From: Streptomyces sp. SKN60
GTDB lineage: Bacteria; Actinomycetota; Actinomycetes; Streptomycetales; Streptomycetaceae
Length of the DNA stretch: 64,000 bases
Assembly (NCBI RefSeq): GCF_026236535.1
Contig: NZ_JAHTMW010000009.1
Location: 248,001 to 312,000, forward strand
Direction of reading: 5' to 3'
Shown: one piece after another, positions 1 to 11,196 of the stretch
How positions within the stretch are numbered: position 1 is the first letter of the stretch
Layout of the letters: each line of letters begins with the position of its first letter
Program-made: the position numbers and the translations under genes
The notes under the pieces: generated by a model
Seen by the model: the letters and a program-made list of their open reading frames with translations, nothing else
The model's database searches: none
Told to the model about the DNA's origin: nothing

Positions 1-506
1 GCGCCGAACGTGGCGGCGGTGGCGAGCGACACCCACAGCGCGCCCGGCAGCGCCGGCAGGACCATCCGGCCCAGCCAGAAGGTCAGCGCGATGGCGGAGA
101 CGATCGTCGGGTTCTCCGGGCCGAGACTGACGCCGCCGGCCAGTGTGAGCGTGCTGGCGAGCAGCAGACCGGGCACCACCCCGGGCTTGATCGGCGCCCC
201 GCCGAGCCCGACCTCGGCCGGGTCGGAGCCGGCGTGCCCGTACACCTTCCAGACGACGAGACCGACCGCGATGCCGCTCGCGGTCAGCATCACGATGATC
301 CACAGCGAGGAGTACGAGCCGATGCCGAGGGCGTCCGGAAGGGTGTCCCAGACCAGGTCCTGGAGCCGCTCGGCCAGCTTGCTGATCCCCAGATACAGCA
401 GCGCCGAGCCGACCCCGACCACGAGCGCGGGCACGCACAGGGGGAGCAGGACCTTCCGGACGATCTCCGGACCGGCGGGGGGCGGGGCAGGTGCTTGGGT
501 GGTCAC
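1..506 (-). CDS. ClC-type chloride channel family protein (3' end cut by window edge)
   Basis: Integral membrane protein, probably an anion channel or H+/Cl- antiporter of the ClC family. Reading from a GTG at 506, the first 168 residues show hydrophobic helices and the motif SLGPENPTI at about residues 126-134. This corresponds to the ClC G(K/R)EGP-like selectivity segment, with Asn where the gating Glu neighbourhood is normally more canonical. A proline-rich cytosolic N-terminus precedes the first helix. The carboxyl half lies outside the window, so pore completeness cannot be judged. It reads away from the neighbouring YbjQ gene on the same strand, about 110 bp upstream. The start is the first in-frame GTG; an ATG two bases upstream is out of frame and stops at once. 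Confidence 0.72.
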   Translation of the reverse strand, partial: MTTQAPAPPPAGPEIVRKVLLPLCVPALVVGVGSALLYLGISKLAERLQDLVWDTLPDALGIGSYSSLWIIVMLTASGIAVGLVVWKVYGHAGSDPAEVGLGGAPIKPGVVPGLLLASTLTLAGGVSLGPENPTIVSAIALTFWLGRMVLPALPGALWVSLATAATFG

Positions 507-573
507 CGGCTCACCATAAGTGGGCAAATGCCGTCATACATCCTGACATTCGGGGCTCGCCGCCCCGGAACCA

Positions 574-615
574 CCGGTACGGGCATGCCGGTACGGGCCT
601 GCCGGTACCGGCATG
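574..615. repeat. Three 14-bp tandem repeats with internal palindromes
   Basis: Three head-to-tail copies of a 14-mer of the form CCGGTACGGGCATG lie at 574-587, 588-601 and 602-615, the last two with one substitution each. Each carries the GGTACC/GCATGC type of self-complementary core. They lie between the channel gene and the stop of the YbjQ gene, where a terminator or slippage-generated spacer could be. There is no T tract. Confidence 0.6.
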
Positions 616-619
616 CGCC

Positions 620-988
620 TCAGGGAATCGGCGCGATCACCACGGCGGTGCCGTACGCGCACACCTCCGTGCCGACGTCGGCGGCCTCCGTCACGTCGAA
701 GCGGAACATCAGGACCGCGTTCGCGCCGCGCGCCCGCGCCTGCTCCACCAGCCGTTCCATGGCCTGGTTACGGGTCTCCACGAGGGTCTTCGTCAGCCCC
801 CGCAGCTCCCCGCCGACCAGCGACTTCAGGCCCGCGCCGATCTGGCTGCCGATGTGCCGCGAGCGGACGGTCAGCCCGAAGACCTCGCCGATCACCTGCT
901 GGACCTGGTGGCCGGGGACGTCGTTCGTCGTCACCACCAGCACGTCCGACTGGGCGGTCTGGCCGCCGCCGTACTCGTCGATGCCCAT
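620..988 (-). CDS. YbjQ family (UPF0145) putative heavy-metal-binding protein
   Basis: This 122-residue soluble protein belongs to the YbjQ/UPF0145 family, small pentamer-forming proteins of unknown role sometimes labelled heavy-metal-binding. Typical features are the N-terminal VVTTNDVPGHQV segment, the RSRHIGSQIGAGLKSLVGGE core, and the C-terminal ANAVLMFRFDV and CAYGTAVVI strands. Two ATGs are possible (994 and 988). The AGGAGG at 996-1001 is too close to the first and about 8 nt from the second, so 988 is chosen. It is monocistronic as far as can be seen. The function is not known, but family membership is clear. Confidence 0.85.
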   Translation of the reverse strand: MGIDEYGGGQTAQSDVLVVTTNDVPGHQVQQVIGEVFGLTVRSRHIGSQIGAGLKSLVGGELRGLTKTLVETRNQAMERLVEQARARGANAVLMFRFDVTEAADVGTEVCAYGTAVVIAPIP

Positions 989-1150
989 GCGCATCCACCT
1001 CCTGGGCCACAGCCTGCTGCCGGGCTGCCCTGCCCGCATCCGGAAGGGGGCCGCCTGGAACCCGGGGCGTTCGCCGCGCGTTGGTACCTTGGGGCAGCTG
1101 TCCCGCACGACACCTCCCATGCCCCCACCGACCGCAGGAGCCCGGAACCC

Positions 1151-1864
1151 GTGAACACGCTTGCCCTCGGACCGAGCTGGCTGGACCCGGACCACCTGAT
1201 CGCGACCTTCGGTCTGATCGGTGTCCTCGTCATCGTCTTCGCCGAGTCCGGACTCCTCATCGGCTTCTTCCTGCCCGGTGACTCGCTGCTGTTCACCACC
1301 GGCCTGCTGGTCACCACCGGCAAGCTCGACACCCCGCTGTGGCTGGTGTGCGCCCTGGTGGTCGCCGCGGCCGTCATCGGCGACCAGGTGGGCTACCTCT
1401 TCGGCCGCAAGGTCGGCCCCGCGCTCTTCAAGCGCCCGGACTCCAAGCTCTTCAAGCAGGAGAACGTCGAGAAGGCCCACGAGTTCTTCGAGAAGCACGG
1501 CCCGAAGTCGCTGATCCTGGCCCGCTTCGTGCCGATCGTGCGGACCTTCACGCCGATCATCGCCGGCGTCAGCCGCATGAACTACCGCTCCTTCATCACC
1601 TTCAACCTCATCGGCGGCCTCCTGTGGGGCGCCGGCGTGACGCTGCTCGGCTCCGCGCTCGGCAAGGTCGACTTCGTGCACAAGCACATCGAGCTGATCC
1701 TCGTCGGGATCGTGCTGATCTCCGTGATCCCGGTCGTCATCGAGATCCTGCGGGCCCGCGCCCAGGCCAAGAAGAACCCGGCCCCCGGCCCCGACACCGA
1801 CCACGACGCCCCCGGCACCCCGAACCCCCCGGCGGCCGAGCGCGGCCGCCACGCCAAGCGGTAG
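1151..1864 (+). CDS. DedA family membrane protein
   Basis: A 237-residue DedA/SNARE-associated (VTT domain) membrane protein. The family is linked to membrane homeostasis and undecaprenyl-phosphate or phospholipid flipping. Visible signatures are the E-GLLIGFFLPGDSLL loop near residues 30-45, a GDQVGYLFGRKVG segment, and the central ARFVPIVRTFTPIIAGVSRM stretch around residue 120, which carries the conserved Arg residues needed for transport in DedA proteins. About four to five hydrophobic segments are followed by a Pro/Arg-rich cytosolic tail. The GTG start is preceded by AGGAG at good spacing. It is followed by a convergent gene. Confidence 0.9.
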   Translation: MNTLALGPSWLDPDHLIATFGLIGVLVIVFAESGLLIGFFLPGDSLLFTTGLLVTTGKLDTPLWLVCALVVAAAVIGDQVGYLFGRKVGPALFKRPDSKLFKQENVEKAHEFFEKHGPKSLILARFVPIVRTFTPIIAGVSRMNYRSFITFNLIGGLLWGAGVTLLGSALGKVDFVHKHIELILVGIVLISVIPVVIEILRARAQAKKNPAPGPDTDHDAPGTPNPPAAERGRHAKR

Positions 1865-1916
1865 GGGGAGAACCGGACCACAAGCCCTTCGGGGCGCAGG
1901 CGGCCCGTCGCGCTCG

Positions 1917-3611
1917 CTAGAAGCCTCTCGTACGCTTCGCCGCGCGGCGGGCCGCCGCCGTGCGCGGGGCCTGCATGAAGAGGCGGGCCAGCTCGCCGCC
2001 GAGGTTCACGCCGATCGCGATCGCCAGGGCCAGGGCCGCCGCCTTGGCCAGGGACGCGAAGCCCGTGTCCAGGTTGTGCTGGGCGATCGCGAGGACACCG
2101 AAGTAGGTCGCGGAACCCGGCAGCAGCGGGCCGATCGCCGCCGTCACGTACGGCAGCGACGAGGTGTGGTGGTAGCGGGCGATCAGCTGCCCGAAGAGGC
2201 CCACCAGACCGGCCGCGACCGCCGTCGCCATCACCGCCGAGCCGCCCGCCGTCACCGCGATCGACGCGTAGATCACCCACGCCACCCCGCCGTTCAGCGT
2301 CGCGAACAGCACCGTCGCCCGCGACTGCTGCAGCAGGATCGCGAAGGTCGCGCACAGCACCATCGACGCCGCGATCTGCACCGCCGGCCGCTCGACCGCC
2401 TTCAGCGCCCCCTCCGGGTTGAGCTCGGCGCCGAACTGCACCGCCAGGTACAGCACCGAAAGCACACCCACCACGATCGCCACGAAGAAGTAGCCGACCT
2501 CGAGCAGCCGGGCCGAGGCCGTGATGTAGAAGCCGGTCAGACCGTCCTGCACGGCCGCCACGAGCGCCCGCCCCGGGATCAGCGCGAACAGGCCACCGGT
2601 GATCACCGCCGAGGGCCGCAGATCCGCGTGGAGCAGCGTCAGCGCCACCCCCATCGCGGCCGGCGGCATCGCCGCCACCAGGAACTGGTAGAACTCCGGC
2701 AGCCCCCGCCCCGCGCACAGCCACGCCAGCCGGTCGCCCAGCATCGCGCCGAGCGCCGCCACGAAGAACACCGTCGCCCCGCCGCCGAGCAGCACCGAGG
2801 CCGCGCCCGCCAGCACCCCGGCCGCCGCGGTGAGCACCCAGCCGGGGTACGGGTGCCGGTTGCGGCGGATCTCCGCGAGCCGCCGGTACGCCTCCTCCGG
2901 CGACACGTCGTGCGCCGGGTCGTTGATGTCGGCGAGCAGCACGTACACCGCCGCGAGCCGCGTGTAGTCGGTGCCCCGGCGCCGTACCGTACGGTTCGCC
3001 GTCACCGGATCGTCCACCAGCGACGGCTGGTACGTGATCGACAGCAGCGTGAACGTCACCGTCGGCTCGCAGCGGTCCAGACCGTACGACCGGCAGATCG
3101 CGAACATCGCCGCCTCGACGTCCTCCGCGCCCTCCCCGCCCGCGAGCAGCAGCTCGCCGATGCGCAGGGTCAGGTCGAGCACGCGCGGCACCGGCGGCCC
3201 CGCCTCGTCCTCCTTGCGCGCCGCCTCCGGCACCGGCCGCTCGCCGACCGGCAGCCGCAGCATCGTGCGCATCCGGTCCTGCCAGGGCGCGTCCTGCGAC
3301 AGCCTGACCATCGGTATGCCGTACGCGGGCGTGAACGCCGGCGCGGCCTGCTGGGCCGAGTAGCCCGAGGGCGGAGCGAAGGCGGAACCTTCCTTCTCCG
3401 GCGACGGCTCCGCCGCGAGACCTTCCGCGAGCCCCTCCGGCAGCGCGAACTCCGAGGTCGGATGCTCCTCCTCCGGCGGCTCCGGCGGCGCCACCCCGGG
3501 CGGCGGCACGAAAGCGCTGCGCGCCTCGTCGGACGCGGGCTTCCGGTCCTCCGGCTCCTCGTCCGGAGCGCCCGGCGCGTCCGGCTTCGCCACCACTCTG
3601 TCCGCCCTCAT
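1917..3611 (-). CDS. ThrE-family threonine/serine exporter
   Basis: A 564-residue membrane protein of the threonine/serine exporter (ThrE) family. The N-terminal 110 or so residues are acidic and proline-rich, hence probably disordered. Next comes the ThrE N-terminal domain (DUF1212-like, RVLDLTLRIGELLLAGGEGA onward), then a C-terminal bundle of about ten helices (DUF3815-like). The single-polypeptide arrangement is that of Corynebacterium ThrE rather than the split YjjP/YjjB pair. It exports Thr/Ser using the proton gradient in the characterised homologue; the substrate here is inferred. The start at 3611 has a weak ribosome site and an in-frame downstream GTG pair is possible. Its 3' end converges with the DedA gene. 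Confidence 0.85.
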   Translation of the reverse strand: MRADRVVAKPDAPGAPDEEPEDRKPASDEARSAFVPPPGVAPPEPPEEEHPTSEFALPEGLAEGLAAEPSPEKEGSAFAPPSGYSAQQAAPAFTPAYGIPMVRLSQDAPWQDRMRTMLRLPVGERPVPEAARKEDEAGPPVPRVLDLTLRIGELLLAGGEGAEDVEAAMFAICRSYGLDRCEPTVTFTLLSITYQPSLVDDPVTANRTVRRRGTDYTRLAAVYVLLADINDPAHDVSPEEAYRRLAEIRRNRHPYPGWVLTAAAGVLAGAASVLLGGGATVFFVAALGAMLGDRLAWLCAGRGLPEFYQFLVAAMPPAAMGVALTLLHADLRPSAVITGGLFALIPGRALVAAVQDGLTGFYITASARLLEVGYFFVAIVVGVLSVLYLAVQFGAELNPEGALKAVERPAVQIAASMVLCATFAILLQQSRATVLFATLNGGVAWVIYASIAVTAGGSAVMATAVAAGLVGLFGQLIARYHHTSSLPYVTAAIGPLLPGSATYFGVLAIAQHNLDTGFASLAKAAALALAIAIGVNLGGELARLFMQAPRTAAARRAAKRTRGF

Positions 3612-3732
3612 TCCGGCCTGGTACCCACGCGACCGGACCCCATACGGGCCGGTTGAAGCCCAGTATGAACGCGCGAAAGGCGGCGCACCTCAGCAGGTGC
3701 ACCGCCCTCGCACAAGATCGGATCAAGCCGGC

Positions 3733-4224
3733 TCAGTGGCCGCCCTGCTCCTCGAAGCGCTTGTACGACTTCTCGACCTCGGCCTCGGCCTCGGCGCGGC
3801 CGACCCAGTCGGCGCCCTCGACGGACTTGCCCGGCTCCAGGTCCTTGTAGACCTCGAAGAAGTGCTGGATCTCCAGGCGGTCGAACTCCGGCACGTGGTG
3901 GATGTCGCGCAGGTGCTCCATGCGCGGGTCCGTCGCCGGGACGCACAGCAGCTTGTCGTCGCCGCCGGCCTCGTCCGTCATGCGGAACATGCCGATGGCG
4001 CGGCACTTGATGAGGCAGCCCGGGAACGTGGGCTCGTCCAGGATGACGAGCGCGTCCAGCGGGTCGCCGTCCTCGCCGAGGGTGTTCTCGACGTAGCCGT
4101 AGTCCGTCGGGTAGGCGGTCGAGGTGAAGAGGCGGCGGTCCAGGCGGATCCGACCGGTCTCGTGGTCGACCTCGTACTTGTTCCGCGACCCCTTGGGGAT
4201 CTCGATGAGAACGTCGAACTCCAC
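3733..4224 (-). CDS. ppa: Inorganic pyrophosphatase
   Basis: Family I soluble inorganic pyrophosphatase of 163 residues, hydrolysing PPi to two phosphates and so pulling nucleotide and tRNA charging reactions forward. The signature [10 protein letters not shown] lies at residues 51-60 with the metal-binding aspartates, and [10 protein letters not shown] precedes it. An upstream in-frame ATG at 4257 exists, but the GTG at 4224 sits 6 nt after AGGAGGAGAT and matches the usual N-terminus of actinobacterial Ppa ([12 protein letters not shown]), so it is chosen. It is divergent from dacB. The length is typical for bacteria. Confidence 0.96.
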   Translation of the reverse strand: MEFDVLIEIPKGSRNKYEVDHETGRIRLDRRLFTSTAYPTDYGYVENTLGEDGDPLDALVILDEPTFPGCLIKCRAIGMFRMTDEAGGDDKLLCVPATDPRMEHLRDIHHVPEFDRLEIQHFFEVYKDLEPGKSVEGADWVGRAEAEAEVEKSYKRFEEQGGH

Positions 4225-4329
4225 GGGTGGATCTCCTCCTGAATCAACACATGTCAATGCTCGCGACGACGCGCGATGGTTAAGTGTCTCTCACGCACGC
4301 TCTTGATCGCGAAAGGGGCTGGTCATCAC

Positions 4330-5793
4330 ATGCCGGAGGCGAGAACCTGGCAGCTCGTGGCGGGCTCCGCCGTGCTCGGTCTGGCCCTGGCCGCCGGAGC
4401 GGTCACCGCCGCCGGCCCGTGGGACTCCGGTCAGCGTAAGGCCGAGCGCGCCAGGGCGGCCCTCGCGGACGCCCGAGGTGGCGCACATCACGCCGGCCAT
4501 GCCGCCGGTCCGCCGCCCGCCGCCCCCCGCCGCCCGGCCCCCGCCCCCAGCGCCGCCGGCGTGCTCCGCGCCCTCGGCGCCCCGGACGGACCGGCCGCCG
4601 CCGGCCGCACCGGATCCACCCGGACGGGCGACGACCTCGCCCCCGTCCTCGTACCGCTGCTCGGCGACCCCGGCCTCGGCACCCTGCGCACCGCCTCCGT
4701 CGTCGACGCCGCCACCGGAAAGCAGCTGTACGGCGAGGGCGCCACCACGCCGATGACCCCCGCCTCCACCATCAAGATCGCCACCGCCGCCGCCGCCCTG
4801 TCCGCGCTCGGCCCCGACCACCGCATCGCCACCACCACCGTGGCCGCCCCCGACGGGCGCACCGTCACCCTCGTCGGCGGCGGCGACCCCACCCTCGACC
4901 GGACCCGCCTGAAGGCCCTCGCCGACGCCACCGCCCGCGCCCTCAAGGCCCGCGCCGGCACCGCGCCCGCCATCCGCGTCACGTACGACACCAGCCTCTA
5001 CAAGGGCCCGCTGCTCCACCCGATCGGCCCCAACGACAACCTCGCCCCCGTCACCGCCCTGATGACCGACGAGGGCCGCACCGGCGGCCCCGCCACCGGC
5101 CCCGCCCCGCGCACCGCCGACCCCGCCGGCGACACCGCCACCGCCTTCGCCGGACTGCTCCGCAAGGCCGGCGTACGCATCGACGGCGACCCCGCACCCG
5201 GTCGTGCCGCCACCGGGCCGAAGGCCGCCCAGCTGGCCCGTACCGACTCCGCACCCCTCGCCGACCTCGTCGAACGCACCCTCACCAGCAGCGACAACGA
5301 CCTCGCCGAGGCCCTCGCCCGGCAGACCGCGCTCGCCCGCAAGCAGCCCGCCAGCTTCGCCGGCGCCGGCAAGGCCGTCCACGACGAGCTGGCCCGGCTC
5401 GGGCTGCCGCTCGCCGGCGCCAGGTTCGCCGACGGCAGCGGCCTCGACCGCAACGACCGGGTCTCCGCCGCCCTCCTCACCGGCCTCCTCACCCGCGCGG
5501 CCGACCCCGCCCGGCCCGCCCTGCGCCCCGTCCTCACCGGACTGCCCGTCAGCGGCTTCACCGGCACCCTCGCCGGCCGCTTCGGCACCGGCCCCGCCGC
5601 CTCCGGCGCCGGCCTGGTCCGCGCCAAGACCGGCACCCTCACCGGCGTCAACACCCTCGCCGGCACCGTCGTCACCCCCGACGGGCGCCTCCTCGCCTTC
5701 GCCTTCCTGGCCGGCCGCACCGACTCCGCGGCCGCCGCCCAGACCGCCCTCGACCGCCTCTCCGCCGCCCTCGCCCAGACCGGCGCCCCCTAG
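4330..5793 (+). CDS. dacB: D-alanyl-D-alanine carboxypeptidase/endopeptidase (PBP4 type)
   Basis: Low-molecular-mass penicillin-binding protein of the S13 (DacB/PBP4) family, 487 residues, trimming peptidoglycan stem peptides outside the membrane. The three active-site motifs are visible: SxxK at Ser146-Lys149 (STIK), SDN at 321-323, and KTG at 433-435. A hydrophobic N-terminal segment at residues 8-28 serves as signal peptide or anchor. It is followed by an Ala/Pro-rich linker to about residue 100. An earlier ATG at 4276 is in frame, but 4330 gives a proper signal sequence and has GAAAGGGG upstream. It is followed closely by the metalloprotease gene. Confidence 0.93.
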   Translation: MPEARTWQLVAGSAVLGLALAAGAVTAAGPWDSGQRKAERARAALADARGGAHHAGHAAGPPPAAPRRPAPAPSAAGVLRALGAPDGPAAAGRTGSTRTGDDLAPVLVPLLGDPGLGTLRTASVVDAATGKQLYGEGATTPMTPASTIKIATAAAALSALGPDHRIATTTVAAPDGRTVTLVGGGDPTLDRTRLKALADATARALKARAGTAPAIRVTYDTSLYKGPLLHPIGPNDNLAPVTALMTDEGRTGGPATGPAPRTADPAGDTATAFAGLLRKAGVRIDGDPAPGRAATGPKAAQLARTDSAPLADLVERTLTSSDNDLAEALARQTALARKQPASFAGAGKAVHDELARLGLPLAGARFADGSGLDRNDRVSAALLTGLLTRAADPARPALRPVLTGLPVSGFTGTLAGRFGTGPAASGAGLVRAKTGTLTGVNTLAGTVVTPDGRLLAFAFLAGRTDSAAAAQTALDRLSAALAQTGAP

Positions 5794-5894
5794 GGGACGG
5801 CATGGCGGGCCGACGCGCCGCGCGACCCCGCTGACCCCGGCGAATACTCGCCCGAACCCTCACCGAACGGGCGCCGAGAACGTACGGTTGACGC

Positions 5895-7034
5895 ATGACG
5901 AGCATCGGTGGTGCAGGCACATCGGGGATGGTCGACTGGAATCTCGCCGTCACGACGGCGACCCGACTGGTGCGCCCGGGCCCGGAGGTCACCCGCGAAG
6001 AGGCCCGCGAGGTCGTCGCCGAACTCCGCCGGCACGCCCGCGCCGCCGAGGACCACGTCCGCGGCTACACCCGGATGATCCCCGAGGGCCACACCCCCGA
6101 CGACACCCCCGTCCTCGTCGTCGACCGGGCCGGCTGGATCAAGGCCAACGTCGCCGGCTTCCGCGAACTGCTCTCCCCGCTCCTCGACAAGATGAAGGAA
6201 CGCCGCTCCACCACCCCCGGCGGCACCGTCCTCAGCGCCGTCGGCGGCAAGGTCACCGGCGTCGAGCTCGGCATGCTGCTGTCCTTCCTCGCCTCCCGGA
6301 TCCTCGGCCAGTACGAGACCTTCGCCCCCGCCACCCGCGAACTCCCCGCCGGCACCGACGGCGGCGGCCGCCTCCTCCTCGTCGCGCCCAACATCGTCCA
6401 CGTCGAGCGCGAGCTGGACGTCAGCCCCCACGACTTCCGGCTCTGGGTCTGCCTCCACGAGGAGACCCACCGCACCCAGTTCACCGGCGTCCCCTGGCTC
6501 CGCGACCACCTCCAGGGCGAGATCCAGTCATTCCTCGCCGCCACCGACGTCGACCCCTCCACCGTCGTCGAACGCCTCCGCGAAGCCGCCCAGGCCCTCG
6601 CCGGCGGCCGCCCCGAAGGCGAACAGGGCGAACCTTCCCCCTCCCTCGTCGAACTCGTCCAGACCCCCGAACAGCGCGAGATCCTCGGCCGCCTCACCGC
6701 CGTCATGTCCCTCCTCGAAGGCCACGCCGACTACGTCATGGACGGCGTCGGCCCCGACGTCGTGCCCTCCGTCACCGAGATCCGCGAGAAGTTCCAGCAG
6801 CGCCGCGCCCGCGGCGCCTCCCGCCTCGACCTCGCCCTGCGCAAGCTCCTCGGCCTCGACGCCAAACTGCGCCAGTACCGCGACGGCGAACGCTTCGTCC
6901 GCGCCGTCGTCGACCAGGTCGGCATGGACGGCTTCAACCGCGTCTGGACCTCGCCCAACACCCTGCCCACCAAGACCGAGATCGCCCGCCCCGCCGACTG
7001 GGTGGCGAGGGTGCACCGTAAGGCAGACTCGTAA
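5895..7034 (+). CDS. Zinc-dependent metalloprotease of the DUF2342 / F420-biosynthesis-associated family
   Basis: A 379-residue protein of the actinobacterial DUF2342 family, annotated elsewhere as coenzyme-F420-biosynthesis-associated or putative hydrolase. It contains HEETH at 188-192, a good HExxH zinc site, inside CLHEETHRTQF. A later EGHADYVMDGV segment supplies a candidate third ligand and catalytic-fold helix, as in gluzincins. The gene lies in its conserved place between dacB and tilS. The physiological substrate is unknown. The AT-containing 3' end and the following 240 bp hold three near-identical short repeats (GTGAGAGCAGACTC type) at about 7043-7077. Confidence 0.85.
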   Translation: MTSIGGAGTSGMVDWNLAVTTATRLVRPGPEVTREEAREVVAELRRHARAAEDHVRGYTRMIPEGHTPDDTPVLVVDRAGWIKANVAGFRELLSPLLDKMKERRSTTPGGTVLSAVGGKVTGVELGMLLSFLASRILGQYETFAPATRELPAGTDGGGRLLLVAPNIVHVERELDVSPHDFRLWVCLHEETHRTQFTGVPWLRDHLQGEIQSFLAATDVDPSTVVERLREAAQALAGGRPEGEQGEPSPSLVELVQTPEQREILGRLTAVMSLLEGHADYVMDGVGPDVVPSVTEIREKFQQRRARGASRLDLALRKLLGLDAKLRQYRDGERFVRAVVDQVGMDGFNRVWTSPNTLPTKTEIARPADWVARVHRKADS

Positions 7035-7080
7035 GAGCGGATCGTGAGAGCAGACTCGTGAGAGCAGACTCGTGAGACGG
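7030..7080. repeat. Short tandem repeats after the metalloprotease stop
   Basis: Just after the stop codon the sequence repeats a unit of about 16 nt (CGTGAGAGCAGACT) two to three times with small changes. No stable terminator hairpin is obvious. It is probably slippage-derived spacer DNA with no recognised function. Confidence 0.5.
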
Positions 7081-7272
7081 ATGCGTCGGATGGCGGAACA
7101 GCGCCCCACCCATCACCCGTCCGAGGGACCCTAGACGGCGGGTAAGGCGTGCAATGCTCGGCTGACGGCCAGGTTCTGTCACCATCGACGCACTCTGAGT
7201 GACCGAACCCCCCTTTCCGACCGTTAAGACTCCGACCGAGGCACCCCACACTCTCCACGAAGGGCACCGGAC

Positions 7273-8292
7273 ATGGGTCCCCATCCTGCGGTCGCGGCGA
7301 TACGCCTGGCGGTCCGCCGCGTACTCCACGACGTCCTCACCGAGCACTCCGCACAGCACTCCTCCCCGCCCGGTGACGCGCACCCGCTCGTGCTCGTCGC
7401 CTGCTCCGGCGGCGCCGACTCCATGGCACTCGCCTCCGCGCTCGCCTTCGAAGCACGCAAACTCCCCCTCCGCGCCGGCGGCGTCACCGTCGACCACGGC
7501 CTCCAGCACGGCTCCACCCAGCGCGCCCACGAGGTCGCCGACCGCATGACCGCCCTCGGCCTCGACCCCGTCGACGCCGTCACCGTCACCGTCGGCCGCG
7601 ACGGCGGACCCGAAGCCGCCGCCCGCGACGCCCGCTACGCCGCCCTCGACGCCGCCGCCGAACGCCACGGCGCCACCGCCGTCCTCCTCGGCCACACCCG
7701 CGACGACCAGGCCGAAACCGTCCTCCTCGGCCTCGCCCGCGGCTCCGGCATCCGCTCCCTCTCCGGCATGGCCGCCGTCTCCGGCACCGCGGGCCGCTAC
7801 CGCCGCCCCTTCCTGGAACTCGACCGGCAGACCGTCCGCAAGGCCTGCATCGCCCAGGAACTCGCCGTCTGGGACGACCCCCACAACGCCGACCCCGCCT
7901 ACACCCGCTCCCGGCTCCGCCACGAAGGCCTCCCCGCCCTCGAGAAGGCCCTCGGCAAGGGCGTCGTCGAAGCCCTCGCCCGGACGGCCCAGCTCTCCCG
8001 CGACGACGCCGACGCCCTCGACTCCTGGGCCGCCGACGCCGAGACCTCCGTACGCGACGAGACCGGCCGCCTCGAGTGCGCCAAACTCTTCGGACTGCCC
8101 CCCGCCGTCCGCCGCCGCGTCCTGCGCCGCGCCGTCATCGCGAGCGGCGCCCCCGCCGGCTCCCTCTTCGCCCGCCACATCGAGGAAGTCGACCGGCTGA
8201 TCACCGGATGGCGCGGCCAGGGCGCCATCAACCTGCCCGGCCGCGTCGAGGCGCTGCGGCAGGGTGGCAGACTTGTCATCCGGCAAGGCTGA
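7273..8292 (+). CDS. tilS: tRNA(Ile)-lysidine synthase
   Basis: TilS converts C34 of the CAU-anticodon tRNA-Ile to lysidine using ATP and lysine, so that AUA is read as isoleucine; it is essential in bacteria. The N-terminal PP-loop SGGADS at residues 45-50 is intact, followed by the adenylation core with [20 protein letters not shown] and the conserved RPFLELDR. At 339 residues it is the short actinobacterial form with a reduced C-terminal tRNA-binding part. The ATG has GAAGGG upstream. hpt follows after 35 nt on the same strand, the order found in many Gram-positive bacteria (tilS-hpt-ftsH). Confidence 0.95.
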   Translation: MGPHPAVAAIRLAVRRVLHDVLTEHSAQHSSPPGDAHPLVLVACSGGADSMALASALAFEARKLPLRAGGVTVDHGLQHGSTQRAHEVADRMTALGLDPVDAVTVTVGRDGGPEAAARDARYAALDAAAERHGATAVLLGHTRDDQAETVLLGLARGSGIRSLSGMAAVSGTAGRYRRPFLELDRQTVRKACIAQELAVWDDPHNADPAYTRSRLRHEGLPALEKALGKGVVEALARTAQLSRDDADALDSWAADAETSVRDETGRLECAKLFGLPPAVRRRVLRRAVIASGAPAGSLFARHIEEVDRLITGWRGQGAINLPGRVEALRQGGRLVIRQG

Positions 8293-8327
8293 CCGCAAAG
8301 TCGCAAGCTGCAACGAAAGTGACCCGG

Positions 8328-8882
8328 GTGAACGAGAAGGACATGGGCGCCGACCTCCAGTCGGTCCTCATCACCAAGGAAGAGATCGACGCGAAGCTCG
8401 CCGAGCTGGCCGCGAAGATCGACGCGGAGTACGCGGGCAAGGACCTGCTCATCGTCGGCGTGCTCAAGGGCGCCGTGATGGTGATGGCGGACCTGGCACG
8501 CGCCCTGTCCACCCCCGTCACCATGGACTGGATGGCCGTCTCCTCCTACGGAGCCGGCACCCAGTCCTCCGGCGTGGTCCGCATCCTCAAGGACCTCGAC
8601 ACCGACATCAAGGGCCGCCACGTCCTGATCGTCGAGGACATCATCGACTCGGGCCTGACCCTGTCCTGGCTCCTGTCCAACCTCGGCTCCCGCGAGCCGG
8701 CCTCCCTGGAGGTCTGCACCCTCCTGCGCAAGCCGGACGCCGCCAAGGTCGCCATCGACGTCAAGTGGATCGGCTTCGACATCCCCAACGAGTTCGTCGT
8801 CGGCTACGGCCTCGACTACGCCGAGAAGTACCGCAATCTCCCCTTCGTCGGCACCCTCGCCCCGCACGTCTACGGCGGCTGA
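8328..8882 (+). CDS. hpt: Hypoxanthine phosphoribosyltransferase
   Basis: Purine salvage enzyme transferring phosphoribosyl from PRPP to hypoxanthine or guanine; 184 residues. The PRPP-binding motif [13 protein letters not shown] is intact, as are the DWMAVSSYG loop and the C-terminal [17 protein letters not shown] segment. Three starts are in frame (GTG 8319, GTG 8328, ATG 8343). I chose 8328 because GAAAG sits 8-9 nt upstream and the resulting N-terminus ([11 protein letters not shown]) resembles relatives. It sits between tilS and ftsH in the usual order. Confidence 0.95.
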   Translation: MNEKDMGADLQSVLITKEEIDAKLAELAAKIDAEYAGKDLLIVGVLKGAVMVMADLARALSTPVTMDWMAVSSYGAGTQSSGVVRILKDLDTDIKGRHVLIVEDIIDSGLTLSWLLSNLGSREPASLEVCTLLRKPDAAKVAIDVKWIGFDIPNEFVVGYGLDYAEKYRNLPFVGTLAPHVYGG

Positions 8883-9057
8883 GGACCCCACCGCTCCAGG
8901 GGAACCCGCGCCGTCTTCCCTCCGTTGAAGCAAGGGAAGACGGCCGCGGGCACCGATGCTGGGGTACCGTCCGAAGAACAGCTTTTTCACACCGCAGCTA
9001 CTCAGCAGCATTCACCTACGGGCAGGAGGGACGGGGCGGCAAGTGCGCCCCGTATGG

Positions 9058-11082
<2,025 letters not shown>

Positions 11083-11116
11083 GCCTGGGACGGGCCCGGT
11101 GGGCCCCGGAATGGAA

Positions 11117-11154
11117 GCCGCGCCCCCGCAGGTTCTAGCCTGTGGGGGCGCGGC
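11117..11154 (+). terminator. Hairpin terminator after ftsH
   Basis: A 16-bp inverted repeat (GCCGCGCCCCCGCAGG with a six-base loop, one G:T pair) lies 34 nt after the ftsH stop, followed by CTATTT. It separates ftsH from folE. Confidence 0.75.
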
Positions 11155-11196
11155 CTATTTCGCGCCATGTCAGAGGACAGACGGAACGAGGCACAG

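Noticed and set aside
1582-3726. A 714-codon minus-strand open frame overlapping the ThrE gene
   Set aside because: Gly/Arg/Ala low-complexity translation typical of GC-rich shadow frames; the ThrE family protein is in another frame.
7034-7272. Possible promoter or small gene between the metalloprotease and tilS
   Set aside because: Only short slippage repeats and no ribosome-site-plus-frame combination; kept as a repeat entry.
11164-11196. Earlier folE start at ATG 11167
   Set aside because: It would add ten residues with no family similarity and lies right against the ftsH terminator; ATG 11197 gives the standard N-terminus.
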